This document shows positions 15,905-24,282 of a DNA stretch of 64,000 nt, piece after piece. How positions within the stretch are numbered: the stretch's first letter is position 1; each line of letters begins with the position of its first letter. The position numbers and the translations under genes are program-made. The stretch is from Rhodococcus qingshengii JCM 15477. Lineage in GTDB: Bacteria > Actinomycetota > Actinomycetes > Mycobacteriales > Mycobacteriaceae. The DNA is taken from positions 5,699,001-5,763,000 of the forward strand of contig NZ_CP096563.1 in the NCBI RefSeq assembly GCF_023221595.1, read 5' to 3'. The notes beneath the pieces are model-generated. The model saw only the letters and a program-made list of their open reading frames with translations. It ran no database searches and had not been told where the DNA came from.

Positions 15905-17122
15905 ATGCCCAAGGAGATGAAGAAGGGGCAAGTTGCATTTCTCACCGGCACACACGTCGTGAACGATCTGTACCAGGGGGCTGTGCCTGCGCTGTTGCCG
16001 TTCATGATGCTCGAACGCGGATATTCCTATTCCGCGGTCGCCGGAATCACGCTCGCCGCGACCGGACTATCCAGTGTCGTGCAACCTGCATTCGGCATGC
16101 TGGTCGATCGAAAGAGCCGAAACTGGCTGGTACCCACAGGTTTTGTGACGGCCGCAGCAGGCATTGTCGTGGCAGCGATGAGCACCACCTACATCGTCAC
16201 TTGGCTGGCAATTGCCGTGGCCGGCATCGGCATCGCCGCATACCATCCTCCCGCCACAAATTTGGCACGCGCGGCTGGAGGTCATTCACAGAAAGCCATG
16301 AGCGTGTTCTCCGTGGGCGGTACGTTGGGCGCCTCGCTGGCGCCACCGTTTGTCACGCTCGTGGTTGGCTCACTCGGTTTGTCCGGCGGCTATCTACTCG
16401 CAGTTCCTGCAGTGGTGGCGGCTATTTGGTGGATGGTCGCCCAGTCGCGATCGGCCAACACGGGTGCGGCCGAGTCAGCCCAGTCGTTGAGTGCGCAACT
16501 GGCAGCGAACGGTCCCGTGTCAGACGATTGGCGCTCGTTCACGCGACTCGTGCTGGTAACGGTCTGTTGGTCAATTCCGTACGTGACCACACTGTCGTTG
16601 GTCTCACCGTTCGTGCTCAACGCACTGAACGGATCGTCCTCGAGCGCTGCAATCGTGTTGTCCTCCTTCACATTGGCAGGAGCGGCCGGAACGCTACTGG
16701 GTGGAGTCCTCGCGGACCGTCGTGGTCGACGCGCATCCATCCGACTCGGCTACCTGCTTGCGGTACCTTCACTGGCGCTGCTCGCTGCCGCTCCGAACGT
16801 TGCAGTTGCCGAATTGGGAATCGTCTGTCTCGGATTTGCTATGTTCCTGCCCTTCGCGCCACAGGTGACATTGGCGCAGGACTACCTACCGAATCGCCCC
16901 GGCACAGCAAGTGGGGTGACGCTCGGACTCGCGATGTCCGTGGGAGGCATCGCATCTCCACTGTTCGGCTACCTGGCAGATCACTTCGGACCGCGCATGG
17001 CGATCGGGGCGACAACTGCAGTGCTGTTCGTCGGCGCCGTCATCGCATTCACCTTGCGCGATCGACGCCTCGACCCGGAAGACGAGACGGAGCGCGAACT
17101 GGACGTCATCGCCCTTCGATAA
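15905..17122 (+). CDS. MFS transporter, fosmidomycin-resistance (FSR)-like
   Basis: 405-residue major facilitator with about twelve hydrophobic segments. The N-terminal THVVNDLYQGAVPALLPFMM and GIAAYHPPATNLARAAGG resemble the Fsr fosmidomycin-resistance group of drug exporters. The loop motif DRRGRRASIRLGY occurs in the second half. The ATG at 15905 is preceded by GAAGGG. A strong inverted repeat lies just upstream and the GntR regulator gene follows, so the pair likely forms a regulated export module. The actual substrate is not determinable. Confidence 0.82.
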   Translation: MPKEMKKGQVAFLTGTHVVNDLYQGAVPALLPFMMLERGYSYSAVAGITLAATGLSSVVQPAFGMLVDRKSRNWLVPTGFVTAAAGIVVAAMSTTYIVTWLAIAVAGIGIAAYHPPATNLARAAGGHSQKAMSVFSVGGTLGASLAPPFVTLVVGSLGLSGGYLLAVPAVVAAIWWMVAQSRSANTGAAESAQSLSAQLAANGPVSDDWRSFTRLVLVTVCWSIPYVTTLSLVSPFVLNALNGSSSSAAIVLSSFTLAGAAGTLLGGVLADRRGRRASIRLGYLLAVPSLALLAAAPNVAVAELGIVCLGFAMFLPFAPQVTLAQDYLPNRPGTASGVTLGLAMSVGGIASPLFGYLADHFGPRMAIGATTAVLFVGAVIAFTLRDRRLDPEDETERELDVIALR

Positions 17123-17173
17123 ACCATAAGACGGCCCCGTAGTCTGAAGATTCATCGGAGGACATGAAGTATT

Positions 17174-17207
17174 ACTCGGTGAGCCGCTCCATTGCGGTTC
17201 ACCGAGT
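17174..17207 (+). promoter_or_regulatory. 14-bp inverted repeat between the MFS and GntR genes
   Basis: ACTCGGTGAGCCGC-N6-GCGGTTCACCGAGT has one mismatched pair, which would be G-U in RNA. It ends 17 bases before the GntR start. It could be an attenuator or terminator of the MFS transcript, or an operator for GntR autoregulation. Confidence 0.5.
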
Positions 17208-17224
17208 CAGTCAGGAGCAGTCAC

Positions 17225-17893
17225 ATGGCAGTGCGCCAGATCAAGCAGCAGTCGCTGGTACAGAAAGCCGCGGACGAACTTGCGCGCCTCATCGGCGACG
17301 GCGAGTGGCCGGTCGGGACCAAAATCCCGAACGAACAGGATCTGAGCACACTCCTCGGAGTCGGGCGTTCGACCGGCAGAGAGGCCGTTCGCGCACTGAT
17401 TGCGTCGGGCCAGCTCTACTCGCATCAAGGGTCCGGCACCTACGTCATGTCCTCGACACCGGTCACAGAACTCGAGCGAGAACTCAAACGCTCGGACCGC
17501 CGCGAAGTCTACGAAGTACGCAGACTCCTGGAAGTGGAAGCGGGCCGCCTGGCTGCCATGCGCCGAACTTCGGCCGACGTCGATCTGTTACAGGCAGCAC
17601 TCGAAGCCCGTGAAAATGCCTCGACACCAACAGAATTTGTCGACGCTGACATGGAACTACATCGCGCCGTGGTGAATGCTGCGCACAACAGCGTGTTGTC
17701 GATGGTGTTCGATTCATTCATCGAAACGCTCTGCAACTCGGCCCTGGACGTGATCACCGACGTCGCGGCGCGAGACCCCGAATCGATCGACGACGAAGCC
17801 GCTGCCCACCGAGATCTAGTAGAAGCCATCGTCGCGGGTGATGCCGACGCTGCCAGCGCGGCAACGCGCAGGAACATGGACGGGCTCGACTGA
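17225..17893 (+). CDS. GntR-family regulator with FCD domain
   Basis: 222-residue FadR-subfamily regulator. The N-terminal winged helix is LVQKAADELARLIGDGEWPVGTKIP through LLGVGRSTGREAVRALIASG, residues about 10-65. The C-terminal FCD domain (about 90-222) has VRRLLEVEAGRLAAMR and DADMELHRAVVNAAHN, with D and H of the FCD metal site, plus DEAAAHRDLV. The ATG at 17225 follows AGGAG at 17213-17217. It probably controls the upstream MFS gene and itself, as both are preceded by strong dyads. Confidence 0.88.
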   Translation: MAVRQIKQQSLVQKAADELARLIGDGEWPVGTKIPNEQDLSTLLGVGRSTGREAVRALIASGQLYSHQGSGTYVMSSTPVTELERELKRSDRREVYEVRRLLEVEAGRLAAMRRTSADVDLLQAALEARENASTPTEFVDADMELHRAVVNAAHNSVLSMVFDSFIETLCNSALDVITDVAARDPESIDDEAAAHRDLVEAIVAGDADAASAATRRNMDGLD

Positions 17894-17914
17894 CCCTCTC
17901 TATCGTTGTCAGGC

Positions 17915-18343
17915 ATGACGTCCACATCGCTCCCTCCACGGGGTCTCCGGATCGGTCTGTCCGCCATCGCGTGGCTAAACCTGCTCTCTGCGCTCGTAGG
18001 AATGGCGGGCCTGACGATCGGCGGCGGGATGGGCCTGCCTCCTGAGTGGATCGAGGGAACCGTCTTCCCTTCATATTTCTGGCCCGGAATCCTCCTCGGC
18101 GTTGTCGTCGGAGGCATCCAGGCCGCCGCGCTCTTCGCTCAGCACAACAGGTTCCGTCTGACGTGGGGCCTGCACGCGGCCGCCGGCCTGACCATGATGA
18201 TCTGGATCTTCGTCGAGATCGCCATCGTTCTCGCCTGGTCGCCGCTGCAGGGCATCTTCTTCACCACCGGACTAGTCCAGACGATCCTCGCCGTTCTCGC
18301 ACTCGGCGCCTGGCCTCACCCCTTCCTTCAACGAGTCGAGTAA
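17915..18343 (+). CDS. Conserved membrane protein, four helices, unknown function
   Basis: 142-residue integral membrane protein from the ATG at 17915, 21 bases after the GntR stop. Four hydrophobic segments are visible: IGLSAIAWLNLLSALVGMAG, FWPGILLGVVVGGIQAAALF, LHAAAGLTMMIWIFVEIAIV and GLVQTILAVLALGAW. No catalytic motif is visible and no family is recognised. It may be co-transcribed with the MFS-GntR pair. A TTG nine bases upstream is a possible but weaker start. Confidence 0.7.
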   Translation: MTSTSLPPRGLRIGLSAIAWLNLLSALVGMAGLTIGGGMGLPPEWIEGTVFPSYFWPGILLGVVVGGIQAAALFAQHNRFRLTWGLHAAAGLTMMIWIFVEIAIVLAWSPLQGIFFTTGLVQTILAVLALGAWPHPFLQRVE

Positions 18344-18411
18344 TGACGGAACCTGTTCTCGAACAACAGAATCACGACGGCCGGGCCCACCTCACCTTCT
18401 CGAAAAAGCCC

Positions 18412-18439
18412 TTGACTCGAAAGTATGTTCGAGTATGAT
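18412..18439 (+). promoter_or_regulatory. Promoter with embedded LexA (SOS) box
   Basis: TTGACT (18412-18417) and TATGAT (18434-18439) are separated by 16 bases. Between them TCGAAAGTATGTTCGA (18417-18432) matches the mycobacterial/actinobacterial SOS box TCGAAC-N4-GTTCGA with one mismatch. LexA bound here would block the promoter of the DUF222-HNH gene. Confidence 0.72.
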
Positions 18440-18462
18440 GGGAGGTGAAACGGGGGGTTCTC

Positions 18463-19824
18463 ATGACGATCAACATCACCGACGATACCGTCACCGACGT
18501 GGTCAACAACTCCGCCGTGGGTGTGCGCGGACGATTGTGGCGGCTTCACCCCAGCGACGTCCGCGAGATCGCCATCACCGCGTCAGCGGAAATCCTTCGC
18601 CTGGAAGCCATTCGAGTGGCCGCTGTCGACACCCTGACGTTGAACCCGGACGAACAAGTACTCTGCTACCGCGGCACCGGACAATGGCTCGCGAACCACA
18701 CCATGCTGCAGATCTCCACCGGCAGAAGAATCGCAGCCCTGGGCAAAGCGCTACGGTCGTTTCCCGAGATCGAAGACCAATTCGATGCCGGTGACCTCAC
18801 TTTCGAGCACGCAGCACTGATCGTGGCGTTCTGCGAATCCCCACCCAAGGCAATGCCCGACGCCGCACTACCGTACTGCCGCGACACACTCCTCGCCGCA
18901 GCATCCGGAACCGAAGCAACCACCGTCAAACTGCGCTACGCCATCAGCGTCCTCGAGCACATGTTCGAATCCGACGACCCACCACCAAGCGAAGACACCG
19001 ACCGCAACGAACTGCGCATCTCCCCCACCCTCAACGGAAGAGTCGCCGTCCGAGGCGATTTCGACGGAGTGACCGGCGAAATGCTTCTCTCCGCCCTCTC
19101 CAACCTCTCCATGCCCACCCCCGCCGAAGACGGCACACCCGACAAACGACCCGCCGCCACACGCAACGCAGACGCCATGGCAGAACTCATCCGGCGCTAC
19201 CTCGACAACGCTGCCACCGGCATCGACGGCGGCCAACGCCCACACCTGAACGTGCACATCAACGCCAAAGACCTGGCCTACCACCGTGAATGCGCCACAA
19301 CGGGCGATGGCTCAACACCTGTCCCGTCCGAGGACGACGATCCCGGCATGCTCGATCTCGACTTTCACGATCTCGACAAACAAGATCTCGATGTCGGCCA
19401 CATGCCCTGGATGGGACCACTGAGCATCGGCCGCACCCGCATGATCGCCTGCGACTGCATGCTCTCCAGCGTCCTCCTCGACGAAAACGGTGCCCCACTC
19501 GACGTCACCCCACTCAAAAGGCTTGTCACCGCAGCACAACGAACCGCACTGATCGCCCGCGACAAAGGATGCGCCTTCCCCGGCTGCGACTGCGTCCCCG
19601 CCTGGACCGACGCCCACCACATCAAACACTGGGCCAAAGGAGGACCAACCGTCATGGACAACCTGGTCCTGCTCTGCCGAACCCACCACACCCTGATGCA
19701 CCGAAAACCCGGATTCACCGGCAAATGGGAAATCCGAATGGGCACCGATCACCTGCCCTGGTTCATCCCACCACCGGGCATCGACCCCGACCGGAAACCC
19801 CGCCGCTCCACCACACGACTCTGA
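18463..19824 (+). CDS. DUF222 / HNH endonuclease protein (13E12 repeat family)
   Basis: 453-residue protein of the actinobacterial 13E12 family. An N-terminal DUF222 region spans about residues 20-280 (ADEQVLCYRGTGQ-like segments, AGDLTFEHAALI). The C-terminal HNH nuclease has CAFPGCDCVPAWTDAHHIKHW and DNLVLLCRTHHTLMH, with zinc-type CxxC and His residues intact. Family members are predicted DNA nucleases of unknown role; several in Mycobacterium tuberculosis belong to the LexA regulon. The ATG at 18463 with a G-rich tract upstream is preferred; a GTG at 18445 would add six residues. An SOS box overlaps the promoter. A terminator and a SUKH gene follow. Confidence 0.88.
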   Translation: MTINITDDTVTDVVNNSAVGVRGRLWRLHPSDVREIAITASAEILRLEAIRVAAVDTLTLNPDEQVLCYRGTGQWLANHTMLQISTGRRIAALGKALRSFPEIEDQFDAGDLTFEHAALIVAFCESPPKAMPDAALPYCRDTLLAAASGTEATTVKLRYAISVLEHMFESDDPPPSEDTDRNELRISPTLNGRVAVRGDFDGVTGEMLLSALSNLSMPTPAEDGTPDKRPAATRNADAMAELIRRYLDNAATGIDGGQRPHLNVHINAKDLAYHRECATTGDGSTPVPSEDDDPGMLDLDFHDLDKQDLDVGHMPWMGPLSIGRTRMIACDCMLSSVLLDENGAPLDVTPLKRLVTAAQRTALIARDKGCAFPGCDCVPAWTDAHHIKHWAKGGPTVMDNLVLLCRTHHTLMHRKPGFTGKWEIRMGTDHLPWFIPPPGIDPDRKPRRSTTRL

Positions 19825-19831
19825 ACCCGGA

Positions 19832-19858
19832 GGTCACCGAGCACACGCCTCGGTGACC
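19832..19858 (+). terminator. Intrinsic terminator after the DUF222-HNH gene
   Basis: Perfect 10-bp stem GGTCACCGAG / CTCGGTGACC with a 7-base loop, 7 bases after the stop. Confidence 0.75.
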
Positions 19859-19896
19859 CATTCCGGCGTGCTTCGATAGCCGGAAAGGGCGGCACG

Positions 19897-20472
19897 GTGT
19901 CCCCTATTGCTAGTGTTGAGGACGTGTTTGCACAGGGACCCAACGCGCTGACGGTAGAAGGCCAGTCGACGCTTCAACACATAGATTTCACTGTTTTGGA
20001 TTCTTTTCGATTTCCCGACCGGCAGGGCTTCCCCGATTCATATCGCGCATTCATCAGGCACGCAGGTTGGGCGCGGACCTTCGGACTCTGGCTCATCTAT
20101 CCGCCCGTCCTTCCCGGATTTGCGGACGGCTGGCAAGGGCGCGCCCGCAACCTCACCGCCCATCTTCATTCGGTCTACAGAGAAGGACGGGATGACGAGT
20201 TCGATTGGATGATCGAACCCGACGGCGATTGGTCACTCCCTGACTCGCTGCAGGTTTTCGGATGGAGCGAAAACGGTGACGCTCTGCTGTGGGACACAGC
20301 ATCCCGCGGCGCTGACGGAGAGTTTCCGGTTTGGGAATCGCGCTCGTTCAACTCCCTCCACCGCCTCGGCGGGAGCCTCTACGAAGTACTACCGTCCATT
20401 CGCACCCGGGCTCTGGGCCTGTTCGGACCTCGCGACCACGACATCGAACCCCTCTCACCGATCCCGCTCTGA
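19897..20472 (+). CDS. SMI1/KNR4 (SUKH) family protein
   Basis: 191-residue soluble protein resembling the SUKH superfamily. FPDSYRAFIRHAGWARTFG near residue 45 matches the usual l-P-x-x-y-x-x-f-l-x-x-x-n-G element, and a WSENGDALLWDT segment lies in the C-terminal half. Bacterial SUKH proteins are widespread immunity proteins of polymorphic toxin systems, often against nuclease toxins, though some have other roles. The start is the GTG at 19897 after GGAAAGGG; later GTG codons are possible. It follows the HNH gene by 72 bases on the same strand, with a terminator between them. Family match is good but not certain. Confidence 0.7.
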   Translation: MSPIASVEDVFAQGPNALTVEGQSTLQHIDFTVLDSFRFPDRQGFPDSYRAFIRHAGWARTFGLWLIYPPVLPGFADGWQGRARNLTAHLHSVYREGRDDEFDWMIEPDGDWSLPDSLQVFGWSENGDALLWDTASRGADGEFPVWESRSFNSLHRLGGSLYEVLPSIRTRALGLFGPRDHDIEPLSPIPL

Positions 20473-20485
20473 TGCGCGATCCGAA

Positions 20486-21259
20486 CTACCGATACGCCGC
20501 GGACACAGCCACTAATACGAAACCTACGATGACGATCAGCGACAGATAACCGAGAACGAGGCCGGCCACTGCCAACCCACGCCCACTTTCGCCGGATTGG
20601 CGAATTTGATTCAGCGCCACATGACCCACTGGAATGGCAAGAACCCCACCGAAGATTCCAAGTACGAGTGCAACGATGGCCAAGGCATTCGTGCCGCCGA
20701 CCACCCCAGGGAGCGGTGCCGCCACCTGCCTGACAGGCCCGAACGTCGAACGAAGGCTCCTCCCTAACAGCAGCGCCGCGGCCATATACAGCAACAGCCC
20801 CGCCACAGATCCGGCTATCCAGGCTCCACGAAACGCCGGCCCGTCGACGTCGAGGATCCTCCCCGCCGCCCTCACACCGGATCCTGCTGCACCGACCGCG
20901 ATACTCAAATTCACTGCGCCAGGAATAACGGCAAGCATGGCAATGGCACCGACACCAAGCGACAATGCCGGGCCACCGCGACGCCGCCACGCCAACGAAC
21001 TCATCAGCGCTGCAAACAAAGTCACAGCGGCGCCTAGAAGCCCAGTCACAAATCCGACAACGACTCCCGTCTCGAAGTCCCCACCTAGATGACGAGCAAC
21101 CCACTGTGCCCAGGCCCGCGCGAATGGCGGCCCGAGCGTCAGCGAGACAACGACCGTTGCAACCGCAGCGCACGCCACGACACTGATGACCCGCAGAATC
21201 CACCCCAGATAACCGGAATGCGAATTATTCTGCGCAACAGTAGTTTCCGAGTCGATCAC
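20486..21259 (-). CDS. Membrane protein with C-terminal DUF4190 domain
   Basis: 257-residue integral membrane protein with about six hydrophobic segments. The C-terminal part, ALAIVALVLGIFGGVLAIPVGHVALNQIRQSGESGRGLAVAGLVLGYL, is the DUF4190 pattern (helix, GHxAlxqIrrtge, GxglAiaGLvlGy). The N-terminal half is a run of Val/Ala-rich helices without a known family. No function is known for DUF4190. It converges with the SUKH gene, leaving 13 bases between stops. Confidence 0.8.
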   Translation of the reverse strand: MIDSETTVAQNNSHSGYLGWILRVISVVACAAVATVVVSLTLGPPFARAWAQWVARHLGGDFETGVVVGFVTGLLGAAVTLFAALMSSLAWRRRGGPALSLGVGAIAMLAVIPGAVNLSIAVGAAGSGVRAAGRILDVDGPAFRGAWIAGSVAGLLLYMAAALLLGRSLRSTFGPVRQVAAPLPGVVGGTNALAIVALVLGIFGGVLAIPVGHVALNQIRQSGESGRGLAVAGLVLGYLSLIVIVGFVLVAVSAAYR

Positions 21260-21401
21260 CAGGATTCCTTCGTTCAGAGTGTGAGTACAGAACGGCTCTA
21301 GCTGTCACTCCACACAGAACCGTGGCCGGACCGGCTCACTCATCTGATCAAGTTCTGGCGCCTGTGTCTGTAGTTCGTTCGCACGACCAAACCGGCGATA
21401 G

Positions 21402-21429
21402 CAACGATTACATATTTGTGTTAGCGTTG
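21402..21429. promoter_or_regulatory. Inverted repeat before the TetR gene (candidate operator)
   Basis: CAACGATTACA-N6-TGTTAGCGTTG is a dyad with 9 of 11 positions paired, ending five bases before the TetR start. Spacing and size fit TetR autoregulation of the TetR-SDR operon. Confidence 0.55.
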
Positions 21430-21434
21430 TTTCC

Positions 21435-22139
21435 ATGGGTTCGAGAGCAAAGATTCTGGCCGCGGCAACCGAGCTGCTCAACACCTCCCCCAACGGCGAC
21501 ATATCCACCCGCGCCGTGTGCGAGATGGCCGGCGTCGGCGCCCCCGCGCTCTACCGTCAGTTCGGCGACAAGGACGGTCTGCTCGCAGCCGTCGTCGAGG
21601 CGGGCTTCTTCGAATACCTCGAAGGTAAACGCGCTGCGACACCTTCCGATGACCCCGTTGCCGATCTACGGGCCGGCTGGGATGCGCACACCGCCTTCGC
21701 GCTCGCGCATCCCGCTCACTACCGCTTGATGCACTCACCTTCCGCCCAGAGCGCCGACACCGCCCTGCAGGCTCAGGCGCTACTTCGATCCGTTCTCGAA
21801 CGATGCGCTGCGGCAGGTGTTCTGACCGTATCGGTCGACGTGGCTACGCAGATGGTGATGTCCGCCAATGCGGGCGTCGCTCTGATGCTCGTCGTCAGGC
21901 CGGAACAGTACCCCGATCCGACGCTGTCACAGCGAGTTCGCGACGGAATCTTCGCGTCCATCATCGACGAATCCGACGCCCACCCCGAAACCTCACTCAA
22001 CAGAGTTGCATCTACTCTCGACGCCCAACTGGCCGCCGCAGATTCAACTTCTCTCTCCGCCAACGAAGTCGGCCTACTACGAGAGTGGCTTCGCAAGCTG
22101 TCCGATGCAACTGAAACCAGTTCAGGAGTTACATCATGA
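21435..22139 (+). CDS. TetR-family transcriptional regulator
   Basis: 234-residue TetR regulator. The helix-turn-helix is SRAKILAAATELLNTSPNGDISTRAVCEMAGVGAPALYRQFGDKDGLLAAVVEAGF, residues 2-58, followed by a helical ligand-binding domain. The ATG at 21435 is the only good start. Its stop overlaps the SDR start by four bases (ATGA at 22136), so the pair is translationally coupled. The dyad just upstream suggests autoregulation, probably released by a substrate of the SDR. Confidence 0.9.
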   Translation: MGSRAKILAAATELLNTSPNGDISTRAVCEMAGVGAPALYRQFGDKDGLLAAVVEAGFFEYLEGKRAATPSDDPVADLRAGWDAHTAFALAHPAHYRLMHSPSAQSADTALQAQALLRSVLERCAAAGVLTVSVDVATQMVMSANAGVALMLVVRPEQYPDPTLSQRVRDGIFASIIDESDAHPETSLNRVASTLDAQLAAADSTSLSANEVGLLREWLRKLSDATETSSGVTS

Positions 22140-22873
22140 CTGACACCACCACCCGCATCGCCATCGTCACTGGCGCTTCCGGCGGCATCGGGCGAGCGAC
22201 TGCCGAGAAGCTCGCCGCCGACGGAATGGCTGTCGCCGTGCACTATTCAGGAAACATTCAACGCGCCCAGGAAACAGCTGACGCCATCGTCGCTGCGGGC
22301 GGTCGCGCCATAGCGGTGCATGCGGACGTCGCCGACGAAGGTGAAGTCGCGGCCCTGTTCGATACGGTCGAGGAGGAGTTCGGGGGCATCGACGTCGTCG
22401 TCCATGCAGCCGGAATCATGATCCTCTCCACCGTCGCAGAACTGAACTTCGACGATTTCGATCGGATGCATCGGACCAACGTCCGAGGGACCTTCGTGGT
22501 CGACCAGCAGGCAGCCAGACGGGTCCGGCGCGGTGGTGCGATCATCAATTTCTCCACCTCCGTGAAGAAGCTGGCGTTTCCGACTTATGCCGCGTACGCC
22601 GCCACCAAAGGTGCTGTCGACGCGATCACTCTGGTTCTCGCGAAAGAGCTACGGGGACGCGATATCACGGTCAACGCCGTAGCCCCAGGCCCCACGGCCA
22701 CCGATCTATTCCTTGACGGGAAAGACGAAGCTACAGTGGAGAACCTGTCCAAGCTGGCCCCCCTGGAACGCCTCGGCACACCGGCGGACATCGCGGAGGC
22801 TGTCGCGTTTCTCGCCGGCCCAGCTCGTTGGGTCAATGGCCAGGTCATCTACGTCAACGGCGGAGTGATTTAG
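22136..22873 (+). CDS. Short-chain dehydrogenase/reductase
   Basis: 245-residue classical SDR. TGASGGIGRATAE is the cofactor-binding motif, followed by HAAGI, a catalytic Ser in NFSTSVKK, and YAAYAATKGAVDA (YxxxK). The HYSGNIQRAQE region after beta-2 suggests NADPH preference. The C-terminal GQVIYVNGGVI is typical of FabG-like oxidoreductases. It is coupled to the TetR gene. Substrate unknown; antibiotic- or xenobiotic-responsive TetR-SDR pairs of this kind are common. Confidence 0.88.
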   Translation: MTDTTTRIAIVTGASGGIGRATAEKLAADGMAVAVHYSGNIQRAQETADAIVAAGGRAIAVHADVADEGEVAALFDTVEEEFGGIDVVVHAAGIMILSTVAELNFDDFDRMHRTNVRGTFVVDQQAARRVRRGGAIINFSTSVKKLAFPTYAAYAATKGAVDAITLVLAKELRGRDITVNAVAPGPTATDLFLDGKDEATVENLSKLAPLERLGTPADIAEAVAFLAGPARWVNGQVIYVNGGVI

Positions 22874-22955
22874 CAAAACCATCGTCTAAGGAGCACACCT
22901 TGGCAATTCCGACAAAACAGTCAAACCAGTCGACTTTGGTTGTAATGTGCAAACA

Positions 22956-24263
22956 ATGGATAACCAGGATCGAGGGTCCGCCCGGACGTCACGACGGCAG
23001 TTCATCAGCGTTGCAGGGCTGGCGGCAACCGCGGTCATAACCCTCGCGACCTCCTCGACCGCCGGCGCCGCCGGCCCCACTGCACCCAATCCAGGTTCGC
23101 GGGTCGACGATCCTGCGGAAGCCCAAGCGGTACAGCGCGTCGCAGAGACACTGCTGAACAGCGGAGTCCCCGGTCTTGCCTTCGCCATCGTCAAACCGGA
23201 TGAGAAGAACCGCAAGGCGAGTGTCACCACTACGTACCACTACGGATATGCCGACGTCGAAAACGGCGTGAGAGTCACTCCACGAACGCAATTCGAGATC
23301 GCCTCGGAGACCAAGACCTTCACCGCTGCACTACTGGCGAAACTGATCGCTCGGGGAGAAGTCGGATTGGACGACCTGGCGAGCAAGTATTCGGATGGCA
23401 ACCCGCTGCCGAAAGGCATCGGCGGCGAGGAGATCACGCTTCGCCAACTGGTCACCCACCGTTCCGGTCTGAGCGACGACCCGCCCAATCTTTCGGCGGG
23501 GTGTGCCGATCCCACACGATCGTGCACGGACGAGAAGGCGAAGTACACCAGAAATATGCTCTGGAAAGGACTCCAAGACGCCGGCGCCTTGGAGTTCGCC
23601 CCCGGTAGCCACTGGCTGTACTCGGACTTCGGGTTCGGACTGCTCGGCACACTGATGGCCGACAAAATCATTCCGGGACAAGAGAAGCCACCATTCGCGG
23701 CGGCAGTCGCCCGCGAAATCACCGACCCGCTCGGGATGATGGGTACCGTGATCGAGACCAAAGCAACCGACCTTGCCGTTCCGTACCACCTCGACGGCAC
23801 ACGAGCGCCTCTGTGGAACAACACGGGTGCGATCGCAGGCGGGGGTGGGCTGGTCAGCACCGCCGAGGACATGTCGATTTGGGCTGCAACAACTCTCGGC
23901 TACGGAAACAACCCGCTCAAACCAGTCCTGACCTCGATGCTCGAGCAGATCGACACGCAAGCTCCGGAGAATCCTGCATTCGGAATGGGAATGGCGTGGC
24001 AGCTCCAACCCCCGACGCCGAACTTCCCACAACGGTTCGCCAAGAAAAACGGAGACAGCTCGGGATCCAACTGCATCACCCTGCTGGTTCCCGACAGCGG
24101 CTGGTCGATCACGATTCTGGCGAACGGTGGAAATGCGGCGATGATCGACCCTGCAGCCGTGAACCTGATGCATGATCTGGTTCCGAGACGACCGATATTC
24201 GGTAGCTCGACGGGAACTTCGTCGGGCAGCGACGTCGGCTTCCAGACCGGGTCATTCGGATAG
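22956..24263 (+). CDS. Exported serine beta-lactamase-family hydrolase (Tat signal)
   Basis: 435-residue class C beta-lactamase / D-alanyl-D-alanine carboxypeptidase-like serine hydrolase. A twin-arginine signal TSRRQFISVAGLAATAVITL lies at residues 11-30, with cleavage likely after the Ala-rich stretch. The nucleophile motif SxxK is SETK (S117, K120). The usual YxN is replaced by YSDFG in HWLYSDFGFG. The family includes esterases and penicillin-recognising enzymes, so the true substrate is open. The ATG at 22956 is preferred; a GTG nine bases upstream is possible. No clear ribosome binding site is seen. Confidence 0.83.
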   Translation: MDNQDRGSARTSRRQFISVAGLAATAVITLATSSTAGAAGPTAPNPGSRVDDPAEAQAVQRVAETLLNSGVPGLAFAIVKPDEKNRKASVTTTYHYGYADVENGVRVTPRTQFEIASETKTFTAALLAKLIARGEVGLDDLASKYSDGNPLPKGIGGEEITLRQLVTHRSGLSDDPPNLSAGCADPTRSCTDEKAKYTRNMLWKGLQDAGALEFAPGSHWLYSDFGFGLLGTLMADKIIPGQEKPPFAAAVAREITDPLGMMGTVIETKATDLAVPYHLDGTRAPLWNNTGAIAGGGGLVSTAEDMSIWAATTLGYGNNPLKPVLTSMLEQIDTQAPENPAFGMGMAWQLQPPTPNFPQRFAKKNGDSSGSNCITLLVPDSGWSITILANGGNAAMIDPAAVNLMHDLVPRRPIFGSSTGTSSGSDVGFQTGSFG

Positions 24264-24282
24264 GCCCACTTGCCTACAGGCG

